Assembly: GCA_011525385.1 (NCBI GenBank)
Contig: WTGF01000053.1
Span: forward strand, 26,953 to 90,952
Origin: Chloroflexota bacterium
GTDB lineage: Bacteria; Chloroflexota; Anaerolineae; Aggregatilineales; Phototrophicaceae
DNA: 64,000 nt
Reading direction: 5' to 3'
Position numbers and translations under genes: made by a program. This document shows, in pieces, positions 37,977-47,954 of the stretch (positions within the stretch are counted from its first letter, which is position 1; each line of letters opens with the position of its first letter). A model generated the notes under the pieces. The model saw only the letters and a program-made list of their open reading frames with translations. It made no database searches and was not told the origin of the DNA.

Positions 37977-38930
37977 TCATTTTGACGGGGTCAGAATGCT
38001 GTCAATGTAGGTGTCGGGTACCATCTTGCTCCTCTGAATCTGTCTTCGTTTGCGTATGGCGCTGCCAACTGTGAGCAAACCGCGAATCGTCCCGCGAAGC
38101 CTTGCTCGCGCTTCGGCGCCGCGCCAGGCTCGCAAGGCTTGCCATGCCAGGGAGGCTTGCCGCCCGAGGATTTGGCCAGCATACTTGCGAATCAAAGCGC
38201 CGGGCATGTTCTTGACCAGAACCCAAATGCTATTGCGCCCGTCGTAGTAGCTTGCGGTTATGCCGCCGCCACTGGCGGAGAGGTGATGATAGACTACGGC
38301 GGAAGGCACATATAAGGCTTTGTAACCGGCCAATTGCGCGCGCCAGGCTAAATCTACGTCTTCCAGTAAGAAAAAGAAATCGTCGTCTAGCAGGCCAATA
38401 TCATCAAGCATTGACTTTCGATAGGCCGCGGCGCCGCCGCAGGCGCCGAAGACATATTCCACACGATCATACTGACCGACGTCCCTTTCCCATGCGCCGC
38501 GGTTGCCAGCGCTGCCATCAGTTCCGAAGGTATCGCCCGCGGTGTGAAAATGGTCGCGTTTGTCAAAAAGAAGCATTTTGCTGGCTACCATTCCGATTTC
38601 CTGATCGCTGCAAAATCCCTCGACAATTTCCTTTATCCAACCGACATCCACTTCCGTGTCGTTATTGAGCAAGGCGATGATATCGCCGCTGGCGGCTTGT
38701 ATGCCGATATTGCAGGCGCCGGTGAATCCACGATTCTCGGGCAGAGTGATCAACTGGACCTGTGGAAAGCGTTCGCGCACGAGGGCCTGTGAGCCATCAT
38801 CGGAGGCGTTGTCCACGACAATAATCTCAATGTCATTATATGTTTGCTGTTGCAGGGATGTGAGGCAGGCGCCAAGAAAGTGGCGTCCATTCCAATTGGG
38901 AATCACCACTGAAAACTTGCCTCGGCTCAT
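37977..38930 (-). CDS. GT2 glycosyltransferase, rhamnosyltransferase-like
   Basis: SVVIPNWNGRHFLGACLTSLQQQTYNDIEIIVVDNASDDGS; FFLLEDVDLAWRAQLAGYKALYVPSAVVYH. Confidence 0.9.
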   Translation of the reverse strand: MSRGKFSVVIPNWNGRHFLGACLTSLQQQTYNDIEIIVVDNASDDGSQALVRERFPQVQLITLPENRGFTGACNIGIQAASGDIIALLNNDTEVDVGWIKEIVEGFCSDQEIGMVASKMLLFDKRDHFHTAGDTFGTDGSAGNRGAWERDVGQYDRVEYVFGACGGAAAYRKSMLDDIGLLDDDFFFLLEDVDLAWRAQLAGYKALYVPSAVVYHHLSASGGGITASYYDGRNSIWVLVKNMPGALIRKYAGQILGRQASLAWQALRAWRGAEARARLRGTIRGLLTVGSAIRKRRQIQRSKMVPDTYIDSILTPSK

Positions 38931-39802
38931 AAACAGAAGCCCTCGGCCTTTAGAAAGGCGTCAACGCCTTCCTGCCATGGCCGCAGGTTAATCGCCAGGC
39001 TACTCGCTTCTATGTTCTCCAGCGCTGTGTATTCAGGCGGCAGCGACGGGCGCTGCCACTGCTGCCGGGTGATAGGCTCAATGGGCGTGTCGGAGAAACC
39101 CGCGCTATCCAAAACATAGCGAGCGAACCCCCAGCGCGAAACGGCTCCTTGATTTACCAGATGATAAGTGCCGAAACGCTCGGTCGCGATCAAGCGGGCA
39201 ATCGCCTCAGCCAGGTCGCTGGTATAGGTGGGGTTGGCGATTTCGTTGGTGACGACCCGCAGCGGCTTGCCTGCCTTGGCGGCGGCCAGGATGGCTTGAA
39301 TGAAATTGCCCCCGCCATGCGCGAATAGCCAGGCTGTGCGCACAATATAGTGGCGCGGGTTGATTTGCAGCAAGGCGCGCTCTCCATGCCATTTGCTATG
39401 GCCGTATGCGTTCTGTGGATTGGGCCTGTCGTACTCGCGATATGGATGCCTGCGCGCGCCGTCGAAGACTTCGTTTGTGCTCACATAGAGCATGGGGATG
39501 CCACTTGTCGCGCAGCAAGCGGCCATGTTGTGCGTTCCCACACCGTTAACCCGAAGCGCCCGCGCGGGATCAAGCGCGCAGCCATTAACATCGGTCCAGG
39601 CCGCGGTATGCAATACGATGGTCGGGGCTAAAGAATTGACAAGACTGCAACAGGCGTCATAGTCCTCGATATCCAGGAAATACTCGACATTGCCAAGGAC
39701 ATCCGCGCCGAAGGCCTCGTGATTTCGGCGCAACTGCTTGATTAACCGCGACCCAAGTTTACCCGCCGCGCCGCTAACTAGAATTCTCATCTGATTCGAC
39801 AC
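38927..39802 (-). CDS. rmlD: dTDP-4-dehydrorhamnose reductase
   Basis: VSGAAGKLGSRLIKQL; YVSTNEVFDGARRHPYREYDRPNPQNAYGHSKWHGE; VRTAWLFAHGGGNF. Confidence 0.9.
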   Translation of the reverse strand: MSNQMRILVSGAAGKLGSRLIKQLRRNHEAFGADVLGNVEYFLDIEDYDACCSLVNSLAPTIVLHTAAWTDVNGCALDPARALRVNGVGTHNMAACCATSGIPMLYVSTNEVFDGARRHPYREYDRPNPQNAYGHSKWHGERALLQINPRHYIVRTAWLFAHGGGNFIQAILAAAKAGKPLRVVTNEIANPTYTSDLAEAIARLIATERFGTYHLVNQGAVSRWGFARYVLDSAGFSDTPIEPITRQQWQRPSLPPEYTALENIEASSLAINLRPWQEGVDAFLKAEGFCL

Positions 39803-39829
39803 TATCCATGCTCAGGATTCATTCTAACC

Positions 39830-40552
39830 TCAGCGGAAACTTGCGACTAGCCGATTATCGCTCAGGTGAAAGCCGGCGAAACTGAAAAGGCCGCCGCTGG
39901 ACTCCACCTGTAACTGCTTCAGGATTTGCGCGAGCCCAGCCTCGATATGTCGGATGCGGTTGCCAAGCGCATTGGCGGGCAGTTCATAGCGCAGGTCTCC
40001 GAGCGAAATACTGTCGATCTTCAGAACGTCGTCTTTATCTACCGCCACATGGATTTCGATTGCAGCCCAGACGTTGATCAAGTCAAGAAAGGCCTGGCCC
40101 GAGATCGTGATGAATCCGCCGGCGACGCTGATTTTCGCTCGTCTTATTGGGTTTCCATGGTCCTCGCAAAACTCGGTAAATTGAAGGCAGAGCTTTAGCA
40201 TGTCCCTATCGCGGAAGGCGATTTGAAGAACGCGGGCGCCCAAGGCGTCATCCCCGACAGTGACCTCAAGATCTGTGCTCGGGAGCAGATCAAGCCGCCC
40301 GTAATCCTCTGTGATGAAACTGACCGGCGAACCTTTGGCCGCTTTAGCCAAAGTAGCGATCGCCTCCTCGGTGACTGGCGCATCACTTCGGCGAATAGGT
40401 TCAAAGCCGATGACTCGCATCACGAGAGTTGGCAATGCCGGGCTCAGCAGCACGACGGCGACCAAGACGAGGCTGACCAGCCCCGCCGCGATCAAGACTA
40501 TCCCGCAGCTTCGCGCGCCACGTCGCTCGTTGGAATACCTTTGGACTTGCAA
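39830..40552 (-). CDS. Hypothetical membrane-anchored protein within the rml cluster
   Basis: N-terminal TM then a soluble beta-rich-looking domain; no family recognised with confidence. Confidence 0.6.
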   Translation of the reverse strand: MQVQRYSNERRGARSCGIVLIAAGLVSLVLVAVVLLSPALPTLVMRVIGFEPIRRSDAPVTEEAIATLAKAAKGSPVSFITEDYGRLDLLPSTDLEVTVGDDALGARVLQIAFRDRDMLKLCLQFTEFCEDHGNPIRRAKISVAGGFITISGQAFLDLINVWAAIEIHVAVDKDDVLKIDSISLGDLRYELPANALGNRIRHIEAGLAQILKQLQVESSGGLFSFAGFHLSDNRLVASFR

Positions 40553-40574
40553 TGCCGTACCCGCGCGCTAGGCG

Positions 40575-41603
40575 CTAGGGAAGCTTGGCGGCGGCGAGGC
40601 GCTCGGCATATTGCCGCTGGTAATAGTCGAGATAGTCGCCGGTTTTGATCTTTCGCCACCACCACTCGTTTTCCAGGTACCAGCGCACTGTCGCTTCGAT
40701 ACCGGTCTCAAAGTCATACTGCCGGGTCCAGCCTAATTGGCGCGCCTTACCCGCGCTCATCGCATAGCGACGATCGTGTCCCTCACGGTCCGGCACGTGT
40801 TTGATCAGTGACTGTGGTTTACCCAGCAACTCCAGAATGCGCTTGGTGACATCGATGTTGAAGCGCTGGTTTTCACCCGCGAGATTGTAGACCTCGCCCG
40901 ATTTACCATGATGTAGAAGGAAATCGACGCCGAGGGCGTGGTCGTCGACGTAGAGCCAGTCACGTATCTGCTCCCCATCGCCATAGAGGGGCAAAGGCTT
41001 GTCGTCGATCGCTTCTGTCGTGAAAAACGGGATCAGTTTTTCGGGGTACTGATAGGGACCATAGGTATTGCTGCCGCGCGTGACAACCGTATCCATTCCG
41101 TAAGTGACATTGTAGGCGCGGACCATCAGTTCGCCCGCGGCTTTGCTGGCCGCATAGGGGCTATTGGGTAGAAAGCGATCGTCTTCCGAGGACTGACCCA
41201 GATCAATATCACCGTATACTTCGTCTGTTGAGACGTGACAGAAGCGGCCGATCCCGTGTTTTCGCCCCTCGTCCAGCAGAATATAAGCGCCGACTACATC
41301 AGTGTGGACGAAGGCGTCCGGGTCCAGAATACTGCGATCTACGTGGCTCTCGGCGGCGAAGTTTACAATCGTATCAATGTTGTGGTCGTTCAGTACTGAC
41401 TTGACCCTTTGTCGATCAGCAATATCGCCACGTTGGAAGCTGTAATTTTCTTCGTCGCTGACGGAAAGCAGATTGTCCAGATTGCCGGCATAAGTCAGTT
41501 TGTCGTAGCAAATGATACGATAATCAGGATAGGCTTCAACCATGTGGCGGACGAAGGCGCTGCCGATGAAGCCGGCGCCACCCGTGACCAGGATATTCTT
41601 CAT
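40575..41603 (-). CDS. rmlB: dTDP-glucose 4,6-dehydratase
   Basis: VTGGAGFIGSAFVRHMVE; HVDRSILDPDAFVHTDVVGAYILLDE; STDEVYGD; SPYAASKAAGELMVRAY. Confidence 0.95.
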   Translation of the reverse strand: MKNILVTGGAGFIGSAFVRHMVEAYPDYRIICYDKLTYAGNLDNLLSVSDEENYSFQRGDIADRQRVKSVLNDHNIDTIVNFAAESHVDRSILDPDAFVHTDVVGAYILLDEGRKHGIGRFCHVSTDEVYGDIDLGQSSEDDRFLPNSPYAASKAAGELMVRAYNVTYGMDTVVTRGSNTYGPYQYPEKLIPFFTTEAIDDKPLPLYGDGEQIRDWLYVDDHALGVDFLLHHGKSGEVYNLAGENQRFNIDVTKRILELLGKPQSLIKHVPDREGHDRRYAMSAGKARQLGWTRQYDFETGIEATVRWYLENEWWWRKIKTGDYLDYYQRQYAERLAAAKLP

Positions 41604-42424
41604 TTTTGAGCCGTCTTTTCTCCAAGCACGAATTCTTCCAAGGCAACCGCAACACCGTCTTCATCATTGTGCGGAACGATGACATCCGCTACGTCCTTTA
41701 GCACCTGGGTCGCGTTGCCCATGGCAACGCCTATGCCGACGGCTTGCAGCATCTCGATGTCGTTTTCACCGTCGCCAACAGCCAAGGCCCTGGACGGGTC
41801 AATGCCGAGTTCTTCCAGCAATGTTTTGACTGCCCCTCCCTTGGATGTATTCGGGGGTAGCACCTCAATCATGCCATCTACATTGGCGCGTGTCACATGG
41901 ACGGCGCCATCCAGCCGCGCGTCAATCGCCCGCCGGAGCGTCGTGACCTGGTTTTCCTCGCCGTAGAGAACAACCTTATTGATATCAAAGGTATCGAGGA
42001 GTTGGGGCCAAGCGGCAATTGTTTCCACATGCGGCTCGCCATATTCAGTCATTTTGATGGCGAATTCATCGACTCGAAGGGCAAATGTACGGTTATCGCT
42101 ATAAGCCAGCGCGCCGAATCCGAATTCTTCTCCCAGCGCAATGACGCGCGAGACCGATTCCTTGGCCATGACGATCCGTGTACGAACGCTTCCATCAGCA
42201 TTGTAGGTAATGAGTCCCTGCATATAGATGCCCGGCGAGTCTATACCGAGCGAGTCGATCAAGTCTTCGGCCGCATGACGCGTCTTGCCAGTTGCCAAGA
42301 CCACTTCCACTCCTTGTCGCTGCGCGGATTCAATCGCTGATCGATTGCGAGCGCTCAGCTTGTGTCGGCTGTTTAGCAAGGTGCCGTCCAGGTCGATTGC
42401 GACAAGCTTTATCTCGTTGTTCAT
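41600..42424 (-). CDS. Cof-type HAD-superfamily hydrolase
   Basis: VAIDLDGTLLNSRHKLS; GGAVKTLLEELGIDPSRALAVGDGENDIEMLQAVGIGVAMGNA. Confidence 0.92.
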   Translation of the reverse strand: MNNEIKLVAIDLDGTLLNSRHKLSARNRSAIESAQRQGVEVVLATGKTRHAAEDLIDSLGIDSPGIYMQGLITYNADGSVRTRIVMAKESVSRVIALGEEFGFGALAYSDNRTFALRVDEFAIKMTEYGEPHVETIAAWPQLLDTFDINKVVLYGEENQVTTLRRAIDARLDGAVHVTRANVDGMIEVLPPNTSKGGAVKTLLEELGIDPSRALAVGDGENDIEMLQAVGIGVAMGNATQVLKDVADVIVPHNDEDGVAVALEEFVLGEKTAQK

Positions 42425-42463
42425 AACGGATTCCGGTGTCCCTTTCCTATTGCCCCAGCCGGG

Positions 42464-43534
42464 CTAGACCCACAGTGTGCCGTGATCACCCAGGTTCATT
42501 TTGATGCCGCTCGGCTTGCCGTCGCTTCGTTTGACGGCGGCATTGCGTCCGATGAGACTGTCGCGCAGCGTTTGATCAATATCGATGACGCGGCTGTTTT
42601 CCAGGATAATGCTACGTTCGATCTGGCAGTTTCGTATTTCACAATGGTGGTAGATGCTGGTGAAGGGACCGATGAAGCTGTTTTCGATGACAGTGCCTTT
42701 GCCCAGGATAGTCGGACCTCGCACGATACTATTAACGATTCTAGCTCCGTCCTGTACGGTCACGCGCGAGTCTATGCTCGAGTCACCGTCAATCTCGGCA
42801 GACGCGGCAATGGTCGGACAAATCTCTTCCAGGACGTGGCTGTTGGCTTCCAACAAATCTGTTGGCTTGCCAGTGTCTATCCACCAGCCCTCGTGTATAT
42901 GTGGAAACACAGTATAGCCGTGGTCGATTAACCACTGAATCGCGTCGGTAATTTCGTATTCGCCGCGCGCCGACGGTTGTATTTCCGTGACCGCTTCAAA
43001 AATATGATGATCAAACATGTAGATGCCGACCAGCGCCAGATCGCTTGGCGGCGCGGTCGGTTTTTCGATGAGCTGCTTGATGCCCCCGTCGGATCGGAGT
43101 TCCGCTACGCCATAAGCCGACGGATTGTCAACTCGTTTCAAGACGATCTGACAATTCCAATGATTGTCGGCAAAGTCACTGATTAGCGAACTAATCCCGC
43201 CTTCGATCACGTTATCGCCGAGGAACATGACAAAGGGCGCATCCTCGAGGAAATCGCGCGAGATCTTTACCGCGTGAGCAAGGCCGTCTGGACTATCCTG
43301 CATGATGTAATGGAGTTCAACCCCCCAGGCGTCGCCGTCGCCCAAAGCTTCTCGGATTTCTGCCGCCGTTTGTCCGACGACGATACCGATCTCTTTGACG
43401 CCTGCCTCGCGGATGGCCTCAATGACCCTGATCAGCACGGGTTTATTTGCTACGGGAATCAACTGTTTGGCTCGGGTATAGGTCAACGGGTACAGACGCG
43501 TGCCCTTGCCGCCGCTAAGAATAAGTCCTTTCAT
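42464..43534 (-). CDS. rmlA: Glucose-1-phosphate thymidylyltransferase, long form with beta-helix domain
   Basis: MKGLILSGGKGTRLYPLTYTRAKQLIPVANKPVLIRVIEAI; long C-terminal hexapeptide-like region; start at 43534. Confidence 0.9.
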   Translation of the reverse strand: MKGLILSGGKGTRLYPLTYTRAKQLIPVANKPVLIRVIEAIREAGVKEIGIVVGQTAAEIREALGDGDAWGVELHYIMQDSPDGLAHAVKISRDFLEDAPFVMFLGDNVIEGGISSLISDFADNHWNCQIVLKRVDNPSAYGVAELRSDGGIKQLIEKPTAPPSDLALVGIYMFDHHIFEAVTEIQPSARGEYEITDAIQWLIDHGYTVFPHIHEGWWIDTGKPTDLLEANSHVLEEICPTIAASAEIDGDSSIDSRVTVQDGARIVNSIVRGPTILGKGTVIENSFIGPFTSIYHHCEIRNCQIERSIILENSRVIDIDQTLRDSLIGRNAAVKRSDGKPSGIKMNLGDHGTLWV

Positions 43535-43716
43535 GGCAGGTTGACTCCCCGGCAAGATCCCGTGTTCATATCCTTGTCTCCTCAACTAATGTGGTCTCGG
43601 TGAAGGTGTCCGTACTCTGCCGAAACGAGAGCCGGGTCATCAAAGCGGCTGCGCATTGTCCAAACCAGGGCAAAATGCCGGAACCAGTGCCATAGCGGTC
43701 TGCAGCGGACCTGGAA

Positions 43717-44421
43717 TCAATACGCTATCGTGCTTTCGCGGGGAGCATTGATCAGTACAGCGCCGACAATACGGACGTGTACTCTCTCCAATGATTGGCG
43801 CGCTTGCGCCGTATGGTCGCGGCGCGTATCTCCCGCCCGCACGACCAGCAAGGCGCCATCCAGTTTGATCCCAAGCAAAGCGGCATCTGTGGCGGCCAGT
43901 ACCGGAGGGCTGTCGAACAGGACATAATCGGCACGGTCTCTTAGTGTAGCGACAATCTCATCCATCCGTTTGCCACTAAACAAATCGGCCGGATTCGGGG
44001 GCAATTCCCCGGTTGACAGCACCTGTAGATTGTCAACTTTCGTTGTGGAGAGCGGTGGATCATCAAGCGCCTTGTCGTCAACCATCATGCTTGTCAATCC
44101 CCGCGCGTTGTCAATACCCCAAATCTGATGTTGCTTGGGTTGGCGCAGATCGGCGTCCACCAATATTGTGCGGTTTCCGCTTTGCGCGAAGGTTACTGCA
44201 AGGTTGGCAAGCGCTGAGCTTTTCTGGTTCTCGCGGGCAGGGGATGTTACGAGCAATGTTTGGATCGGATTCTCGACACTGCTGAACATCAGGTTTGTGC
44301 GTAAACTGCGAAAGGCTTCCGCCGCGGCAGATCGGGGATCGGATAAAGTGACGAGGTTCTCAACGGCCATAGCTTTTCCTAACTGTGGCGACGTTGGCGC
44401 CACTGTGTTTTCAAGCGCCAT
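43717..44421 (-). CDS. CpsD/CapB (BY-kinase) family ATPase with degenerate Walker A
   Basis: EAFRSLRTNLMFSSVENPIQTLLVTSP...ALANLAVTFAQSGNRTILVDADLRQPKQH; DYVLFDSPPVLAATDA. Confidence 0.85.
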   Translation of the reverse strand: MALENTVAPTSPQLGKAMAVENLVTLSDPRSAAAEAFRSLRTNLMFSSVENPIQTLLVTSPARENQKSSALANLAVTFAQSGNRTILVDADLRQPKQHQIWGIDNARGLTSMMVDDKALDDPPLSTTKVDNLQVLSTGELPPNPADLFSGKRMDEIVATLRDRADYVLFDSPPVLAATDAALLGIKLDGALLVVRAGDTRRDHTAQARQSLERVHVRIVGAVLINAPRESTIAY

Positions 44422-44497
44422 TTTAGCCCATTGAAGAAGAAGGCGTTAGTGAAAATTCAGGTGACTATGACAGATACAATCGCAGCTCGAGAATAGC

Positions 44498-45370
44498 TCA
44501 CTTTTCCCAGGGCTCGAAGCCGATCTCAATTCGCTGGATGCCGGCGGCGCTGAATCCGGCCGCGATCTCTGACAGGGTTTTCCCCTGCGTGGGATGACAA
44601 TAGTCGGCTGCGATATCCGCCAGCGGGATGGCGACATGGGCAAATCCTGCGATGTCAGGATCTGGCACAACCCAGGGTCGATCGCCGAATTCGAATGCTT
44701 CGTCGTTCCACAGCGAGATGTCGATATCGATGGTGCGCGGAGCATTCTTGTTGTTTGGATCGCGGGTTCGCCGCAATCGTGACTCGATTCTGTCGATAAC
44801 TTGGGTCTTGAATTCAAGCGGCTCTCGCAGCGTATGAAGCTTGACCGCCATATTTATGAACGCGTCCTGATGCGCATCGCCTTGGGGAGCGGTTCGATAT
44901 ACGGATGATAAGGCCAGGACGTTAGTGTGGCGGCGAAGGAGCTGTATGGCGTCGACAACATTTTTTTCCGGTGATATATTTGAGCCCAGCGACAAAAATA
45001 CCACATTTCTCTTATAGTCCTCGGGGCGACGCTCGATGGTGATGCCTACCGAATCCGCATGACGCAGCGCCCCTGGCTTATCTATTTTTACTTGGACGCG
45101 TCTTGCTTCAAAGCGAAGAACTACAGTTTTGGCGATCTCTTCCGCCAGTTTTTCCAATAGCCGAAAGCGTGATTCTTTTACCAGGCTGATGACCGCCTTG
45201 TTTACGGTCTTGTAGTTGAAGACATCGTTTGGATCATCTGTCTCGCCAGCGCGCCGCCCGTCAGTCTCTATGCGTATGCTGATTACGACTTCCTGTAGTC
45301 TATCCACCTCGTGAGCGCTGAAACCAATTGTGGTTTGCAATCGCAAGTTCTTGATTTCAATGATGTCCAT
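44498..45370 (-). CDS. folBK: Bifunctional dihydroneopterin aldolase / HPPK (FolB-FolK fusion)
   Basis: N-terminal FolB (IKNLRLQTTIGFSAHEVDRLQEVVISIRIETD...FNYKTVNKAV) and C-terminal FolK (VFLSLGSNISPEKNVVDAIQLL...RTIDIDISLWND). Confidence 0.92.
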   Translation of the reverse strand: MDIIEIKNLRLQTTIGFSAHEVDRLQEVVISIRIETDGRRAGETDDPNDVFNYKTVNKAVISLVKESRFRLLEKLAEEIAKTVVLRFEARRVQVKIDKPGALRHADSVGITIERRPEDYKRNVVFLSLGSNISPEKNVVDAIQLLRRHTNVLALSSVYRTAPQGDAHQDAFINMAVKLHTLREPLEFKTQVIDRIESRLRRTRDPNNKNAPRTIDIDISLWNDEAFEFGDRPWVVPDPDIAGFAHVAIPLADIAADYCHPTQGKTLSEIAAGFSAAGIQRIEIGFEPWEK

Positions 45371-45516
45371 GGGTACTCTAGTAGCAATAGGTTTCTAGGT
45401 TACATGCGAGTGCGCCGAGCTTGCTGGGATATTGTGACATGTATACGGCGATTTATCCTGCGTCGGTCACGGATTCACAACGTATTGCTAGCGACGATCA
45501 GCCTGAAAATTGATTG

Positions 45517-45546
45517 TTGCAATTGCAGGAATACAAGCATTATAAT
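45517..45546 (+). promoter_or_regulatory. Predicted sigma-70 promoter of folE
   Basis: TTGCAA, 18-bp spacer, perfect TATAAT at 45541-45546, about 70 bp upstream of the CDS. Confidence 0.5.
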
Positions 45547-45617
45547 GTATAACATCGTAGTCGACAAAGCTTGGCAGCAATTCAACACTCGCTACAGGAA
45601 CAACTGAATGACGGACG

Positions 45618-46316
45618 ATGGAAACAGATTGGCCGGTGGCAATGAACGGCCATGAAACGCAAATGCGTACCGCTCGACAAAACGAGATTCAGCAAAAACT
45701 TGAATCCAAGGAGTTGCTGAATCGTTTTGGCTTTGCTCTTAATACGGTGGATACCGAGGCAGTGAGACACTCAATCGGGGATTTGCTCTATGCCGTTGGC
45801 GAAGATCCATGCCGAGACGGCCTGCTGGAGACGCCAAAGCGAGTTGCCAGAGCCTATGAAGAATTGGTCAGCGGCTACACGACCGACCCGGTAGAGCTAA
45901 TGAATAACGCCGTTTATGATATTGATTACGACGATATGGTGATTGTCAACGATATTGATTATTACAGTCTTTGCGAACACCATCTCTTGCCCTTTATTGG
46001 TCAAGCGCACGTTGCCTATATTCCCAATGGAAGAATCGTCGGTCTTAGTAAGATTCCGCGCATTGTGGATATGTTTTCGCGCCGACTGCAAGTGCAAGAA
46101 CGGTTGACACGCCAGATTGCCGAGTTCCTCGATGAAGTCTTGGAGCCAAAGGGCGTCGCTGTCACCCTGACGGCACAACATATGTGCTCCATGATACGCG
46201 GCGTCAAAAAACACAATTCCAATTTAAAGACCTATGCCATGATCGGCGATTTCAAAAACGATCGCGAGATTCGCAATGAGTTTCTTTCACAGATCGGTCG
46301 TTCCCCAAATCTCTAA
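45618..46316 (+). CDS. folE: GTP cyclohydrolase I
   Basis: [81 protein letters not shown]. Confidence 0.95.
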   Translation: METDWPVAMNGHETQMRTARQNEIQQKLESKELLNRFGFALNTVDTEAVRHSIGDLLYAVGEDPCRDGLLETPKRVARAYEELVSGYTTDPVELMNNAVYDIDYDDMVIVNDIDYYSLCEHHLLPFIGQAHVAYIPNGRIVGLSKIPRIVDMFSRRLQVQERLTRQIAEFLDEVLEPKGVAVTLTAQHMCSMIRGVKKHNSNLKTYAMIGDFKNDREIRNEFLSQIGRSPNL

Positions 46317-46527
46317 GACATGTCATAGTTTCCTTTTCCGCTGACATCATCGACACAAGCACAGTCGAACTTGGCGAGTGTGTCTTACATCAATTGATTA
46401 CGGTCTGGCGTCCCTGTTTTGCATTGGTGAAGATGCATAATTGCAGGTCATGCGCCACCCGGCAACGTTGATTTAATCAGGCCGCAGGGAAATCCAAACT
46501 GACAGTAGATCGCCTTCGTTTTCCGAT

Positions 46528-46555
46528 TTGCAGCCGCTCATTCATGTGATATACT
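46528..46555 (+). promoter_or_regulatory. Predicted sigma-70 promoter for the SAM-riboswitch/metK transcript
   Basis: TTGCAG, 16-bp spacer, TATACT; places a start site about 25 nt upstream of the riboswitch P1 stem. Confidence 0.4.
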
Positions 46556-46587
46556 TATAAATGCTGAAATAATGACCTTGTTCAGCA

Positions 46588-46690
46588 CTCATCAAGAGCG
46601 AGTGAGAGATCCGGCTCGAAGAACTCGCGGCAACCCCCAATGAAGCGGGACGGTGCTAAATCCGGCAGGGCGTAGACTCTGGCAGATGAG
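46588..46690 (+). ncRNA. SAM riboswitch (SAM clan, S-box/SAM-I-like) in the metK leader
   Basis: P1 CTCATC(46588-93)/GATGAG(46685-90); conserved ATCAAGAG, GCGGCAACC, GGTGCTAAATCC core; directly upstream of metK. Confidence 0.9.
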
Positions 46691-46712
46691 CGTATCCTAA
46701 ATGAGTAGTTCC

Positions 46713-46740
46713 ACGCCTTCTGCCCCGCAAGGCGTTTTTT
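46713..46740 (+). terminator. Riboswitch expression-platform terminator
   Basis: Perfect 7-bp stem ACGCCTT / AAGGCGT followed by a T-run. Confidence 0.8.
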
Positions 46741-46762
46741 GTTGCATAAGGAAAGGTAGCGC

Positions 46763-47926
46763 ATGGCAACTACATTCATGACATCACCGCAGTACTTCTT
46801 CACGTCAGAATCGGTGTCGGAAGGGCATCCGGACAAGATCTGCGATCAGATAAGCGACGGCATTCTTGACGCTATTCTCGCGCAGGACAGGATGGCGCGC
46901 GTGGCATGCGAGGTTGCGATATCAAACAATCTGGTCGTTGTAATCGGGGAGATTACGACCACAGCTTCCATTGATTATGAGCGTATCGTGCGCGACACAA
47001 TTTCGGAGATCGGATATACGCGTCCCGAGTATGGTTTCGACCTCAATACCTGTGACGTGAAAATACACATCAACAAACAGTCCCCCGATATTAAACAAGG
47101 CGTTGACAGACAAGGGGCCGGTGACCAGGGCATGATGATCGGCTTCGCCTGCGACGAAACAAGCGAGTACCTGCCTCTCACGGTCTCGCTGGCGCACGGG
47201 CTGGTGCGGCGTTTGGCGCGCGCCCGCAAATCCGGCGAGATGCCCTGGTTGCGGCCGGATGCCAAGAGCCAGGTGACCGTTGAGTACGCCTGCGGACAGC
47301 CGAAACGCGTGGACACCATTGTCATATCGACTCAGCACGATCCCGATATAGAGCAAGAAGAGATTGCGCGGCAGATAATCAACGCCGTTGTGCCTGACGT
47401 GGTCGATCCCCGGCTCCTCGATGGGACGACCTACCACATCAATCCAACCGGCAAGTTCGTTACGGGCGGTCCGCAAGGCGACGCGGGTCTAACCGGGCGC
47501 AAGATCATTGTCGATACCTACGGCGGCGTGGCCCGCCATGGCGGCGGAGCGTTTTCGGGAAAAGACGGTACCAAGGTCGATCGCAGCGCCGCCTACATGG
47601 CGCGCTATGTCGCCAAGAACGTGGTGGCTGCCGGCTTGGCAGAACGCTTTGAATTGCAGGTGTCTTATGCCATCGGCAAGGCGGAACCGACGTCGCTGGC
47701 GGTGGAAACCTTCGGTACCGGACGCGTGCCCGATGACATAATCTTACGCCTGATCCGAGAGCACTTCGATATGAGTCCCGTTGCCATCATCCGCGATCTC
47801 GGGCTTCAGCGTCCAATTTACAAGCAGGTAGCGGCTTACGGCCATTTTGGCCGGGAAGACCTTGACGTGCCCTGGGAAAAAACTGACAAAGCCGACGTTT
47901 TGCGCGCTGAAGCGAGCAAGGATTGA
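46763..47926 (+). CDS. metK: S-adenosylmethionine synthetase
   Basis: [70 protein letters not shown]. Confidence 0.97.
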   Translation: MATTFMTSPQYFFTSESVSEGHPDKICDQISDGILDAILAQDRMARVACEVAISNNLVVVIGEITTTASIDYERIVRDTISEIGYTRPEYGFDLNTCDVKIHINKQSPDIKQGVDRQGAGDQGMMIGFACDETSEYLPLTVSLAHGLVRRLARARKSGEMPWLRPDAKSQVTVEYACGQPKRVDTIVISTQHDPDIEQEEIARQIINAVVPDVVDPRLLDGTTYHINPTGKFVTGGPQGDAGLTGRKIIVDTYGGVARHGGGAFSGKDGTKVDRSAAYMARYVAKNVVAAGLAERFELQVSYAIGKAEPTSLAVETFGTGRVPDDIILRLIREHFDMSPVAIIRDLGLQRPIYKQVAAYGHFGREDLDVPWEKTDKADVLRAEASKD

Positions 47927-47954
47927 TCGTGAGGCAATGCGGCTGGGAGGCCGG

